Of a stretch of DNA of 64,000 nt, positions 18,074-28,687 are shown in pieces; the stretch's first letter is position 1, and every line of letters begins with the position of its first letter. The position numbers were made by a program, and so were the translations under genes. Under the pieces are notes generated by a model. The model was not told where the DNA came from. It did no database searches and saw only the letters and a list, made by a program, of their open reading frames with translations. Source of the stretch: JAWKUK01 sp041398605 (GTDB taxonomy: Bacteria; Planctomycetota; UBA1135; GCA-002686595); NCBI GenBank assembly GCA_041398605.1, contig JAWKUK010000014.1, positions 1 through 64,000 of the forward strand, read 5' to 3'.

Positions 18074-18229
18074 TCAGCTTGGGTCGCGCACGTCGTCCTC
18101 GAGCGCGATCCGGATCGCCGGGGTCTCGAGGTCGTCGAATTGCCCGCCGCGGACGGCCCACAGGAACGCCGCGAGGGCGCCGCCGCCGAGGACGAGCGCG
18201 AGGGGGAGGACGATGAAGATCACAGACAT
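18074..18229 (-). CDS. ccoS: cbb3 oxidase assembly protein CcoS
   Basis: 51 residues. One membrane helix (FIVLPLALVLGGGALAAFLW), then FxWAVRxGQFDDLETP, the CcoS signature. CcoS is needed to insert cofactors, including the CuB/heme b centre, into cbb3 oxidase. Its ATG lies within the last codons of ccoI, the usual ccoI-ccoS arrangement, and it is the last gene of the operon. Confidence 0.92.
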   Translation of the reverse strand: MSVIFIVLPLALVLGGGALAAFLWAVRGGQFDDLETPAIRIALEDDVRDPS

Positions 18230-20757
18230 GGGGTCACCTCGGGCGGGCGCGGGCGCCGGCCGCCATGGATCGAGACCAGGGCCAACGCGAGCACGGAGGC
18301 CGAGCTCAACGGCATCAAGATCGCAGCGGTGAGCGGCTCGACATAACCGGCCATCGCGAGGGTCACCGCGACGCCGTTGTACACGAGCGACAGCGCCAAG
18401 TTCCGGCGAATCGTGGCGACCGTGCGCCGTGACAGGTCGACGAGCTCGACGAGGGGGGTCAGGCCCGGGCGCGCGGAGTAGGCGTCGGCTGCGGCGAGGC
18501 TCGCCTCGGCGCCGCCGTGGACCGCGACGCCCACGTCCGCGGCGGCGAGCGCCGCCGCGTCGTTGACGCCATCGCCGACCATCACAACGGGCTCACCGCG
18601 GGCAGCGAGCTCGCGCACACGGGCGAGCTTGCCCTCGGGCTCGATCGAGCCGCGCGCCTGATCTGCCTCGAGGCCGACCTCTCGCGCGACGCGCGCGACG
18701 GCGCCTTGGACGTCGCCCGACAGCACCTCGGGCACGAACCCGCGGGCGCGGAGCGCCGCGATCGACGCCTGTGCGTCGTCGCGTGGCGCATCGACGAGCC
18801 CCAGGATCGCTGCGCAGCGCCCGTTGCGCGCGACGCCAACGACCGTGCGCCCGCGCGCTTCGAGGGCCACAGCTTCGCGCCTGAGCTCGGGGAGAGGCGC
18901 CGCGCCGTGCGCCGCGAGGTGCTCCAGCGAACCGACGCGGACCGTGTCGCCGCCGACCTGGCCGACCACGCCGCCGTCCAGGAGCTCGCGCACATCGGCC
19001 GCGTGCACCCCGACGACGGCGTCGGCTTCGAGCGCCTTGCACAGCGCCCGCGCGATCGGGTGTTGGGAGCGCGCCTCGAGCGCCGCGACCGCGCCGCGCA
19101 GCCCGCGGTCCCCGACCCAATCCACGAGGGCCGGCGCGCCGCGGGTGATCGTGCCCGTCTTGTCGAGCAAGAGGCGTCCGCCGCGCGCGAGGCGCTCGAA
19201 CACGGCCGAGTCCTTGACGAGCAAGCCTTGGCGCGCGGCGCGGCCGACCGCGACCGCCAGCGTCAATGGCGTCGCCAAGCCGAGGGCGCACGGGCACGCG
19301 ACGATCAGCAGCGCGACCGTGTGGTCGACCGCGACGCCCACGCTCGAGAGCGCGCACCACGCCGCGAACGTCCCCAGCGAGAGCGTCGTCACGATGACGA
19401 CGAACCAGCCCGCGATGCGGTCGGTGAAGCGCTCGATGGGGGGCTTCTCGGTCAACCCTTGCTGGACGAGGCCCATCAGGCGCCCGATGCGGCTCGCGGC
19501 GCCGACGTCGGAGACGCGCACGTGCAGGGCGCCGCCGACGTTCTGGCTGCCCGCGTGGACGGCGTCGCCGACGCCGACGGTGACGGGCTCGGACTCGCCC
19601 GTCAACAGCGCGCGGTCGATGCGCGACGCGCCGCGCTCCACGACGCCGTCCGCGGGCAGCGGCTCGCCTGACCGAACCAAGACGAGGTCGCCGGCCGTGA
19701 CCTCTCGCAGCGTGACCTCTTCCGTCACCTCGACGCCGTCGCGCTCGCGCACGACGAGGCAGCCGACGGGGGTCAGCGCGCGCGTCAGGTTGACCGAGTC
19801 GGTCGCGAAGCGCTGCTGCCGCGCTTGGACGTAGCGTCCGGCGAGCAGCAGGAAGACGAGCACCGTGAGCGAGTCGAAGTAGGACTCGCCGCGCGCCGCG
19901 ACGGTGTTCCACGTCCCCGCGAGCGCCCCCGCGACGAGCGCGATCGAGATCGGCACATCGAGGTTCGCGACGCGCGCGCGCGCCGCGCCGAGCGCGCCGA
20001 GCAGGAACCGGCGTCCGGGCCAGAGCAGCGAGACCCAGCCGAGGACGAGCCCGGTCCAGCGGAAGAGCGCTGCGTGGTCGGGGGCGAGGTCGCTGCCTTG
20101 CCCAGCGGCCCCGGCTTGGCCCGAATAGAGCGCGAAGGCGACCAGCATCGCGTTCCCCGCGCACACGGCCGCGACGCCGAGGTCCACTAGCAAGCGCCGC
20201 TCGCTGCGCTTCCCGAGGTCCTCTTGCGAGGTGCCGCGCGCTGGATGCACTGGGTACCCGAGCGCGTCGAGCCGCGCGGCGACCTCGGACAGCGCGACGC
20301 GCGCGGGGTCGTACACGAGCGACAGCCGCGCGTCGCGCAGGCGCAGCTCGGTGGACAGCACGCCAGGCATGCAGCGCGGGAGCTTCTCGACGAGCCAGAC
20401 GCAGGCGGCGCAGCGCACGCCCTCGAGCAGGAGCTCGACGCGCGCGGTCCCCTCGACGACGGTCACGTGCTCCGCGAGAAAGACCTCACGGTCGAACGTC
20501 GCATAGCTGCGGCGTGATCCGCGCGCGGGCTCGCGGTTCGCGCCGTCGTCAAAGCGTGCGCGCAGGTCGTAATAGTCGCCGAGCCCCGACTGCAAGAGCG
20601 TCGCGCGTACGGCGCGGCAGCCGCTGCAGCAGTACTGCTCGTCCGCCTCGGGCTCGACGAGCGCGGCAGGGACATGGAGCCCGCAGTGCGCGCACGCCGC
20701 GGTCGTGGCCCCTTGGGCCGGCAGCGTCGCGCGCGGGCGCTCGTCAGCGAACTGCAT
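18220..20757 (-). CDS. ccoI: Copper-transporting P-type ATPase for cbb3 assembly (CcoI/FixI)
   Basis: 845 residues. It pumps copper across the membrane for the CuB centre of cbb3 oxidase. In order: an N-terminal zinc-finger-like part (CAHC near 22, CCSGC near 43); a heavy-metal-binding domain with GVRCAACVWLVEKL; six to eight membrane helices; the actuator motif LLTGESEPV; the ion-binding ACPCALGLATP; the phosphorylation site DKTGTIT; and the hinge GDGVNDAAAL. The N-terminal CxxC...CCxGC domain is typical of CcoI rather than general copper exporters such as CopA. The gene overlaps ccoS at its end and the upstream membrane-protein gene by 14 bases at its start. Confidence 0.93.
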   Translation of the reverse strand: MQFADERPRATLPAQGATTAACAHCGLHVPAALVEPEADEQYCCSGCRAVRATLLQSGLGDYYDLRARFDDGANREPARGSRRSYATFDREVFLAEHVTVVEGTARVELLLEGVRCAACVWLVEKLPRCMPGVLSTELRLRDARLSLVYDPARVALSEVAARLDALGYPVHPARGTSQEDLGKRSERRLLVDLGVAAVCAGNAMLVAFALYSGQAGAAGQGSDLAPDHAALFRWTGLVLGWVSLLWPGRRFLLGALGAARARVANLDVPISIALVAGALAGTWNTVAARGESYFDSLTVLVFLLLAGRYVQARQQRFATDSVNLTRALTPVGCLVVRERDGVEVTEEVTLREVTAGDLVLVRSGEPLPADGVVERGASRIDRALLTGESEPVTVGVGDAVHAGSQNVGGALHVRVSDVGAASRIGRLMGLVQQGLTEKPPIERFTDRIAGWFVVIVTTLSLGTFAAWCALSSVGVAVDHTVALLIVACPCALGLATPLTLAVAVGRAARQGLLVKDSAVFERLARGGRLLLDKTGTITRGAPALVDWVGDRGLRGAVAALEARSQHPIARALCKALEADAVVGVHAADVRELLDGGVVGQVGGDTVRVGSLEHLAAHGAAPLPELRREAVALEARGRTVVGVARNGRCAAILGLVDAPRDDAQASIAALRARGFVPEVLSGDVQGAVARVAREVGLEADQARGSIEPEGKLARVRELAARGEPVVMVGDGVNDAAALAAADVGVAVHGGAEASLAAADAYSARPGLTPLVELVDLSRRTVATIRRNLALSLVYNGVAVTLAMAGYVEPLTAAILMPLSSASVLALALVSIHGGRRPRPPEVTPCL

Positions 20758-21664
20758 CCGCGGCTCCCCCTCGTGCTCGAGGCGCGCCCGCTTCGTCGGC
20801 CGAGCGCGTCGGCGTCGCCTGTGCCGCGTGGCCCGCGCAGCACGGCGGCAGGGCGTCCGGCGCCGGCGCCGCGAGCGCCTCGCCGCTGGCCTGCACCGCC
20901 TGGGCCTCGACCGCCTGTGCGAGCGCTAGGGGCTCGAGCGTCACGCGACCCGCGAGGGTCCACAGCCCGAGGACCACGAGCGCGACGCTGGCGACGGCCT
21001 GCAGCCGCGGCCCAGCGAGGCGCGTCGCGCCGCGGACGGCCGCGCCGAGCGCGACGAGCACCGGCAGCGTCCCGGCCCAGAAGACCGCCATGACAAGCGC
21101 GCCGCGCGCGGGCGCGCCTGTGCCGGCGGCGGTAACGGCAAACGCGTAGAGCCAGCCGCAGGGCAGGAACGTCGTCGTGGCGCCGATCGCGAGCGCGCGG
21201 GTGACTGGCGGCATCCGGAGCGCGCGCGCTTGCGCGGCGCGGAGCGCGCGCGCAGGGCCCTCGGGCAGGCGCCAGGCGCGCGCGCCCGGCGTGCGCAGGC
21301 CCGCGAGGCGCGCGAGGGCGACCGCGCCGAGGACGACCAGCGTCAGCCCCGCGAGCCCCGCTGCGAGCGGGCGCAGCCCAGTCAACGCGCCCGCGAGGTC
21401 GATGAAATGCCCCGCGGCCCCTGCCGCTGCGCCGAGCAGCACATAGCCGAGCCCGCGCGCGCTGTGGTAGGCGAGCTGCAAGCGCAGCGCTCCGTACTGC
21501 CGCGTTGCGCGCTGCGGTGCGCCGGCCGGCGCGGACGCCTGCGGACCCGCTGGACGCGCGGGGCCTGCCCCGACGACAAACGCCAGGAACGGCCCGCACA
21601 TGCCGGCGCAGTGCAGCGAGCCGACGAGGCTCGCGGCGAGGACGGCTGCGAGGAGCGCCTCCAT
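20744..21664 (-). CDS. DsbD/UreH-like (TauE/SafE-annotated) membrane protein of the cbb3 operon
   Basis: 306 residues, six predicted helices. The first helix carries SLVGSLHCAGMCGPFLAF and a middle helix TTFLPCGWLYAF; these Cys motifs define the DsbD_2/UreH-like family often found between ccoG and ccoI. Members have been linked to metal or electron delivery for oxidase assembly; the exact role is not settled. The tail has a CCAGH motif that could bind metal. The start overlaps the previous stop by one base (TGATG), and its end overlaps ccoI, so coupling is tight. Confidence 0.8.
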   Translation of the reverse strand: MEALLAAVLAASLVGSLHCAGMCGPFLAFVVGAGPARPAGPQASAPAGAPQRATRQYGALRLQLAYHSARGLGYVLLGAAAGAAGHFIDLAGALTGLRPLAAGLAGLTLVVLGAVALARLAGLRTPGARAWRLPEGPARALRAAQARALRMPPVTRALAIGATTTFLPCGWLYAFAVTAAGTGAPARGALVMAVFWAGTLPVLVALGAAVRGATRLAGPRLQAVASVALVVLGLWTLAGRVTLEPLALAQAVEAQAVQASGEALAAPAPDALPPCCAGHAAQATPTRSADEAGAPRARGGAADAVR

Positions 21665-21918
21665 CAGTCGCGTGCCCCCGCGTCGCGCCCGGGAGCGCCC
21701 TCCGTCACGCTGCTGTCGCCCGTCGTCGCGGCGTTCCGCTGTTGGTACTCGGGCAGCAGGTCCGCGCCGCGGCCATCATTGGCGATGCGCACCGCGAGGA
21801 TCATCGCGCACACATGCGCCGTGAGCAGCCCGACGATGAGGAAGGGCCACGGTGAGCGGCGCGCGCGCGCCTCGGGCGCGGCTGGCGTGGAGGGGTCGGT
21901 GGGGGTGGATCGGGTCAT
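21664..21918 (-). CDS. ccoH: Short FixH/CcoH-like protein
   Basis: 84 residues. One membrane helix (WPFLIVGLLTAHVCAMILAV) followed by DLLPEYQQRN. In FixH/CcoH the membrane helix is followed by a similar D..Y..N stretch, then a periplasmic beta domain that is missing here. Position between ccoG and the DsbD-like gene is where ccoH normally lies. I read it as a truncated or minimal CcoH; the symbol rests on position as much as sequence. Overlaps ccoG by four bases. Confidence 0.6.
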   Translation of the reverse strand: MTRSTPTDPSTPAAPEARARRSPWPFLIVGLLTAHVCAMILAVRIANDGRGADLLPEYQQRNAATTGDSSVTEGAPGRDAGARD

Positions 21919-23339
21919 TGGGTGGCTCCAGTCGGTCCAAGCAGGATGCAGGGCTTCGCAGCGCTCCAGCCTTGGTCGTCGGTGACGTTCAGCGTCGCAT
22001 CGATCCGGCCATGGACAAAGGCGGACTGCGGCGCGATGACGTGCAGCGGCTCCGTGAAGGTCTTGCCGGGCTCCAGCACGACCTGGGCGCCCTGCGTGTG
22101 CGCGTCGAGCGTGAGGCCCTGCGCGGTCGTCGCGCTGAACGTGTAGGTGCGCGGCGCTTCCGTGCGGTTCGTGAGCTTGACCCGCATCGTGTTCTCGACC
22201 ATCCCGCCTTCGAGCGCGATGAACGGCCGGCCGAGGCTGCGCATCAGCGTCACGTCAGCAGCGGGGCGATCGGAGACGAGCGTCGCGAGCAGCACGGACA
22301 GGCCGAGGATCAGCGCGCCGTAGATCGCGATCCGCGGGCGCAAGACCCGCGTCGGCTCGCCCTCCACGGCGGCTTGGGAGCTGAAGCGCACGAGGCCGCG
22401 CGGCTGGTGCGTCGCGTCCATGATCGCGTCGCACGCGTCGATGCACTGCGTGCAGTTCACGCACTCGAGCTGCAGGCCGTTGCGGATGTCGATCCCGGTC
22501 GGGCAGACGTGCACGCACATCTTGCAGTCGACGCACGAGCCCAAGCCCGCCTTGGCGCGGTCCTCTGCGGACTGGCTCTTGTGCATCGGCGCGCGCGGCT
22601 CGCCGCGCCCGGGCACGTAGGTCACGATCTTCGAGTTCCGGTCGAGCAGCACCGACTGGAAGCGGCCGTAGGGGCACCCGATGATGCAGAGCTGCTCGCG
22701 CCAATACGCGAAGTCGATCATCATCAGGACCGTCAGCGCGATCACGATGAGGAACGGCGCCACGTGGGCTGCGGGGGAGCTCCACATCCAGTGCCGCACC
22801 GCGTCGACCCCGACGAAGTAGGCGATGAACGTCTGCGCCAGGTGCAGCGCGAGCACGAGGTAGATCGCGTACATCGCGAGCTTGCGCCAGCCGGCGATCG
22901 ACTTCCGGGGCGCGCCGCCGACCCCCGCCCGCCCCGTCAGCAAGCGCTCGATCGGCCGGAAGAGGAACTCCATGTACACGGTCTGCGGGCAAGCCCAGCC
23001 GCACCACACTCGCCCGAAGATCGCCGTCACGAAGAAGATCGAGAGGAACCCGATCAGCACCGTCAGGGCGAGCAGGACCGTGTCGGTCGGCAGGAACGTC
23101 GCGCCGAAGAGGACGAACTTGCGGCTGGGCAGGTCCAGCAGGAACGCCGGCGCGCCATCGATCTTGATCCAGGGCAACCCGGAGTAGATCAGCACCAGCG
23201 TGTAGGCGACGATGCGGCGCCGCTGCCACAGGCGTCCCTTCGCGAGGCGCGGGTGCAGCCAACGGCGGCTGCCGTCGGACTCGAGGGTCGAGAGGACGTG
23301 CTCCTCAGGGGGGAGCAGCGCGGAGGGGTTGCCGGACAT
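21915..23339 (-). CDS. ccoG: cbb3 oxidase accessory protein CcoG
   Basis: 474 residues. CcoG is a membrane-bound ferredoxin-like protein with copper-reductase activity in cbb3 assembly. The N-terminal part has FGRVWCGWACPQTVYMEFLF; five or so helices follow. Two 4Fe-4S clusters are marked by CVDCKMCVHVCPTG and CVNCTQCIDACD. A periplasmic Ig-like domain ends the protein (TFSATTAQGLTLD ... VHGRIDATLNV). The length is normal for the family. It follows ccoP by 87 bases. Confidence 0.95.
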   Translation of the reverse strand: MSGNPSALLPPEEHVLSTLESDGSRRWLHPRLAKGRLWQRRRIVAYTLVLIYSGLPWIKIDGAPAFLLDLPSRKFVLFGATFLPTDTVLLALTVLIGFLSIFFVTAIFGRVWCGWACPQTVYMEFLFRPIERLLTGRAGVGGAPRKSIAGWRKLAMYAIYLVLALHLAQTFIAYFVGVDAVRHWMWSSPAAHVAPFLIVIALTVLMMIDFAYWREQLCIIGCPYGRFQSVLLDRNSKIVTYVPGRGEPRAPMHKSQSAEDRAKAGLGSCVDCKMCVHVCPTGIDIRNGLQLECVNCTQCIDACDAIMDATHQPRGLVRFSSQAAVEGEPTRVLRPRIAIYGALILGLSVLLATLVSDRPAADVTLMRSLGRPFIALEGGMVENTMRVKLTNRTEAPRTYTFSATTAQGLTLDAHTQGAQVVLEPGKTFTEPLHVIAPQSAFVHGRIDATLNVTDDQGWSAAKPCILLGPTGATQ

Positions 23340-23426
23340 GGTGTGGTGAGAGGCGGGCGCGACCGAGCGGCTGCGCGGCCGCGCCCGGTGGTGTCGGGCC
23401 CGATCGAGTCAGGCCCTGGGTCGATG

Positions 23427-24053
23427 TCAGTTTCCGCTGGGTGCCGGAGCGGCGGCGGCCGCGGGCGAAGGCGCGTCAAAGGGCGGGATGACCTCGCCCT
23501 CGGCCGGCCTCGGGCTCGGCACGTTCTGGCCGCGCAGCGACGCGATGTACGCTGCGACGAGCACGATCTCGTTCTGCATGAGGCGGTTGCCCCAGGCCGG
23601 CATGCCCTTCGCGGCGGAGCCGTTGACGATCGTCTTTGGGATGTCCTCGATCGTCTTCACGAGCAGATAGTGGTCGTCCGTCATGTTGGGCCCCGTCACG
23701 CCCGAACCGTCCCGCCCGTGGCAGGAGACGCAGTTCGTCTGGAAGATGGCGCTGCCGACGGCGAGCCACTTTTGCTGCTCGGGGTCAGTGACGAACGAGA
23801 GCAGCGTGTCGCGGTCCATCGTCAGCTCCCCTAAGGTCGCGAACTGCCGCTCGAGGTTCCTGGCGATCTCACGTTCGTAGGCGGCGCGCGTGCTGGTCCA
23901 TTCGCTGCGCACGAGCGAGACGAACAGGTACGCGAACGTAAAGACGATCGTCCCCCAGAACAGCGCGGTCCACCAGCCCGGGAGCGGGTTGTCGTACTCC
24001 TGGATCCCGTCGTAGACGTGACCCGTCATTGCGGATTCGTTGGCTTCAGCCAT
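23427..24053 (-). CDS. ccoP: cbb3 oxidase subunit III (CcoP), single-heme form
   Basis: 208 residues. The N-terminus has YDGIQEYDNPLPGWW and a membrane helix (TALFWGTIVFTFAYLFVSLV), typical of CcoP. One c-type heme motif is present (CVSCH, near residue 107), followed by GPNMTDDHYL and MPAWG, the axial Met region. Classical CcoP has two heme domains and is about 300 residues, so this is a one-heme form, as in several other phyla. The end is an Ala/Pro-rich tail. Subunit III carries electrons from cytochrome c to CcoO. Confidence 0.9.
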   Translation of the reverse strand: MAEANESAMTGHVYDGIQEYDNPLPGWWTALFWGTIVFTFAYLFVSLVRSEWTSTRAAYEREIARNLERQFATLGELTMDRDTLLSFVTDPEQQKWLAVGSAIFQTNCVSCHGRDGSGVTGPNMTDDHYLLVKTIEDIPKTIVNGSAAKGMPAWGNRLMQNEIVLVAAYIASLRGQNVPSPRPAEGEVIPPFDAPSPAAAAAPAPSGN

Positions 24054-24073
24054 AGTCGGAATGGGTGCTGGGA

Positions 24074-24294
24074 TCAGAGCGGGGATTGGGGAGGGTGCGC
24101 TTCGGCCGCGACCGCGCGCGGCTGGGCCGGCGCGTCGTCGTCGGCCGCCATCGGGAGCCGTGACCAGGTCTGGATCTCGCCCTTGGTGCGGGTCAGGACC
24201 CAGATCGTGACGCCCACGAACACGGCGACGAACATCACGAGGCCGATCGTCGCGAAGTGCGTGAGCGAGCCGTCGGAGAGGACCTCTTTGAGCA

Positions 24295-24295
<1 letters not shown>
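24074..24295 (-). CDS. ccoQ: cbb3 oxidase subunit CcoQ
   Basis: 73 residues with one membrane helix (HFATIGLVMFVAVFVGVTIWVL) followed by a charged tail. This is the size and plan of CcoQ/FixQ, which stabilises the oxidase core. Sequence alone would be weak, but the location between ccoNO and ccoP and a one-base overlap with the ccoNO stop (TGATG) make the call firm. Confidence 0.85.
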
Positions 24296-26607
<2,312 letters not shown>

Positions 26608-26657
26608 GGTGATTGGATTGGGGGAGGAGTGGGGTCGAGCGAACGGCGGCCTCTGGG

Positions 26658-27230
26658 TCAGGGCGTGGCGTCGTCGCTGTTCTCTGGGCGGGGGGACGGC
26701 TTGGCGGTTCCTGTGGAACGCCCAGCCGTGTTGGGGTTCCGCGTGCTCGGGTCCGACGTGTCGGGACCTTGCGCCGCCTGGTGCGCGCAGACGCGCAGGC
26801 CGGTGCGGTCGCACAGGGGCGCGAGCGCCTCGGTGTCCTTGATGAGGTCGCCGATGAACGTCTCGCTGAGCACCTTCTGCTCGGCCAGGAGGATCTGGTT
26901 GAGCAACGAGTGCAGGGGGCACAGGCGGCCCCGATGGCCCTCGAGCTCCAGCGGGCAGCACTCGATGAGCTGCAAGGGGTCGACGTGGTTGACGACCTCG
27001 AGCAGCGTGATGCCCGCCGCGTCGCGGCGCAGCGAGTACCCGCCGCGCAGGCCGCGCTGGCCGTTGACGAGCCCGCCGCGGATGAGCGGCTGGAACACCT
27101 TCGGGAGGTAGCTGACCGGCACCTTGGTCGCTGCCGCGATCTGCTGGGTCGTCTGCGGCTGGCCCGGAGTCTGCTGGGCCAGCCAGACGACCGCGCGGAG
27201 CGCGTACTCGACGGTTTGGGTCAGTGCCAT
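26658..27230 (-). CDS. Rrf2-family transcriptional regulator
   Basis: 190 residues. The N-terminal winged helix is clear: ALTQTVEYALRAVVWLA, then TTQQIAAATKVPVSYLPKVF, LVNGQRGLRGGYSL and ITLLEVV. Three cysteines in the dimer region (ECCPLELEGHRGRLCP) could hold an Fe-S cluster, as in IscR and NsrR, though the spacing is not identical to either. The last 40 residues are low-complexity. It is the first gene of the cbb3 operon, 50 bases ahead of ccoNO, so it probably senses redox, nitric oxide or iron-sulfur status and controls the oxidase and itself (inference). Confidence 0.88.
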   Translation of the reverse strand: MALTQTVEYALRAVVWLAQQTPGQPQTTQQIAAATKVPVSYLPKVFQPLIRGGLVNGQRGLRGGYSLRRDAAGITLLEVVNHVDPLQLIECCPLELEGHRGRLCPLHSLLNQILLAEQKVLSETFIGDLIKDTEALAPLCDRTGLRVCAHQAAQGPDTSDPSTRNPNTAGRSTGTAKPSPRPENSDDATP

Positions 27231-27482
27231 GGGGTCAGGGGAGGTGGGGCCTCTGGAGGTGTGGGCTCGGGCGTGCGCTCTGGATTAAAGGAGTTGGAGA
27301 GCAAGATATCGGCTCGATGTTCGCGTAGAAAGAGACTTCTTGGTCGTTTTGTGTGGAATGGCCGCGACGGAAGTCGCCGTCGGGCAGGGACTTGCGCTCG
27401 CTGCGGCCAAGGACCGCGGCTCGTCGGCCCCCGGCAGGGCGCGAGTTCAAGCTGGGACGGTCTCGGACCGATCCTTGGGGGC

Positions 27483-28364
27483 ATGTGGAGCGCCTTTGTC
27501 CTCGCGGCTGTGTCCTATGTCCTCGCGGCGCTGCCCGTCGGCGCTCCGGAGGCGCCCGCTGCACCCGTCCACCCTTGGAGTGCGGCAGCGCCGTGGGCCA
27601 AAGCGGCGCCGCTGGGCGCCGGGCTCGACGGGCCGCGGTCGCTCGCGCTCGGGCCCACGGCCCTGCGGATCGAGTGCTTCGCCGTGCGACGCGGGGGGGC
27701 CGACTCGGACCCCGTGGCCGTCGTTCGCTGGCTGCGCCTCGACGGCGCGGCGCACACGCTGCTCGAGCGTGAGGTCGTCTTCCGCGCCGAGGGCTGGCGC
27801 ATCCACCAGACCGAGCGCCTCGAGGGGACGTCGCGGCGCCTCACCTGGCGCGAGCAGGGCCCGACCGGCGCCCGCTCCTGGACCTCGGACTGGGACCTCG
27901 CCGACGCGTCAGGGGGCGCGCTGGCCGAGGTCGTGGGGTACGGCTGGCGGCGCGAGACCCACGAGCGCTGCGCCGCCGACGCGCCTTGGATCGGGCCGCT
28001 CGAGTGGCAGGAGGTCGCGCGCGCAGGCGCCCTCGCCGACCTCGGCGCGGTCGCTTGGCTGTGCCCGCCGCGCGCCCTGTCCGGCCGCGCGCGCAGCTCG
28101 GCGCCGAGCGGGCCGAACATTGGACCCGAGGGGCGCCTCAGCTTCGCCGACGGCGCGGGTGGGGCCGAGCTCGTCGAGTTCTGCCTCGGCGCGCCGGACC
28201 TCGTCGCGACGCCCCTCGACGCCGTCGAATACGGGCGCCTCGCCGCGCGCTGGGGGACGCCGCCCGTCGGCCGCGCGCCCGCGGTTGAGGCCGCGCTGAA
28301 CCGGGACGAGACCTTGCGCCGGATCGCCGCGCTCTTTGCAGCCGGCCACCCCGTGCGCTGGTGA
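27483..28364 (+). CDS. Exported protein of unknown function
   Basis: 293 residues from ATG at 27483. A short signal-like N-terminus (MWSAFVLAAVSYVLAALPVG) precedes a soluble domain rich in beta strands: REVVFRAEGWRIHQTERL, SRRLTWREQGPTGARSWTSD and WRRETHERCAADAPWIGPLE. I recognise no family. It is transcribed away from the Rrf2/cbb3 operon, with 252 bases between the two starts, and is followed by a large palindromic element. No operon partner. Confidence 0.6.
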   Translation: MWSAFVLAAVSYVLAALPVGAPEAPAAPVHPWSAAAPWAKAAPLGAGLDGPRSLALGPTALRIECFAVRRGGADSDPVAVVRWLRLDGAAHTLLEREVVFRAEGWRIHQTERLEGTSRRLTWREQGPTGARSWTSDWDLADASGGALAEVVGYGWRRETHERCAADAPWIGPLEWQEVARAGALADLGAVAWLCPPRALSGRARSSAPSGPNIGPEGRLSFADGAGGAELVEFCLGAPDLVATPLDAVEYGRLAARWGTPPVGRAPAVEAALNRDETLRRIAALFAAGHPVRW

Positions 28365-28372
28365 CGCAGGCC

Positions 28373-28537
28373 AGGAGCCTGCGCCACAGAACACGATTCG
28401 CATCGCGGCGCTCCCGTACGCCGGAGCGGCGTTGCAGCCAGGTCCCAAATGGCATCAAGCCATGAGGAACTTGCTGCGCCTTGCGCCGACGCACGGGAGC
28501 CCCACGCTGCGAACCGCGTTCTGTGGCGCAGGCTCCT
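28373..28537. repeat. 165-bp imperfect palindrome with 49-bp terminal inverted repeats
   Basis: The arms at 28373-28421 and 28489-28537 are inverted copies of about 85% identity, identical over the outermost 20 bases (AGGAGCCTGCGCCACAGAAC). The centre also folds, ending in a small perfect hairpin (ATGGC-ATCAA-GCCAT). It fills half of the 323-base gap between the exported protein and the TolC gene. It could be a MITE or REP-like element, or a structured RNA. No coding frame is evident. The rest of the gap (28538-28687) holds several short GC-rich hairpins and presumably the TolC promoter. Confidence 0.8.
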
Positions 28538-28687
28538 AGGCGCAATCCTTACGTGCCGAGGCATCTTCCGGCGCCTTAGCCCGCGACGCAGGGCCCTCCG
28601 GGCCGTTACCTTGCGTCGGGCGCATCCTGCGCGCCCCCCGGGCGAACGCCCGGTGCCCTCCGCGGTTTCCCCCTCCGCGGCCGTCCG

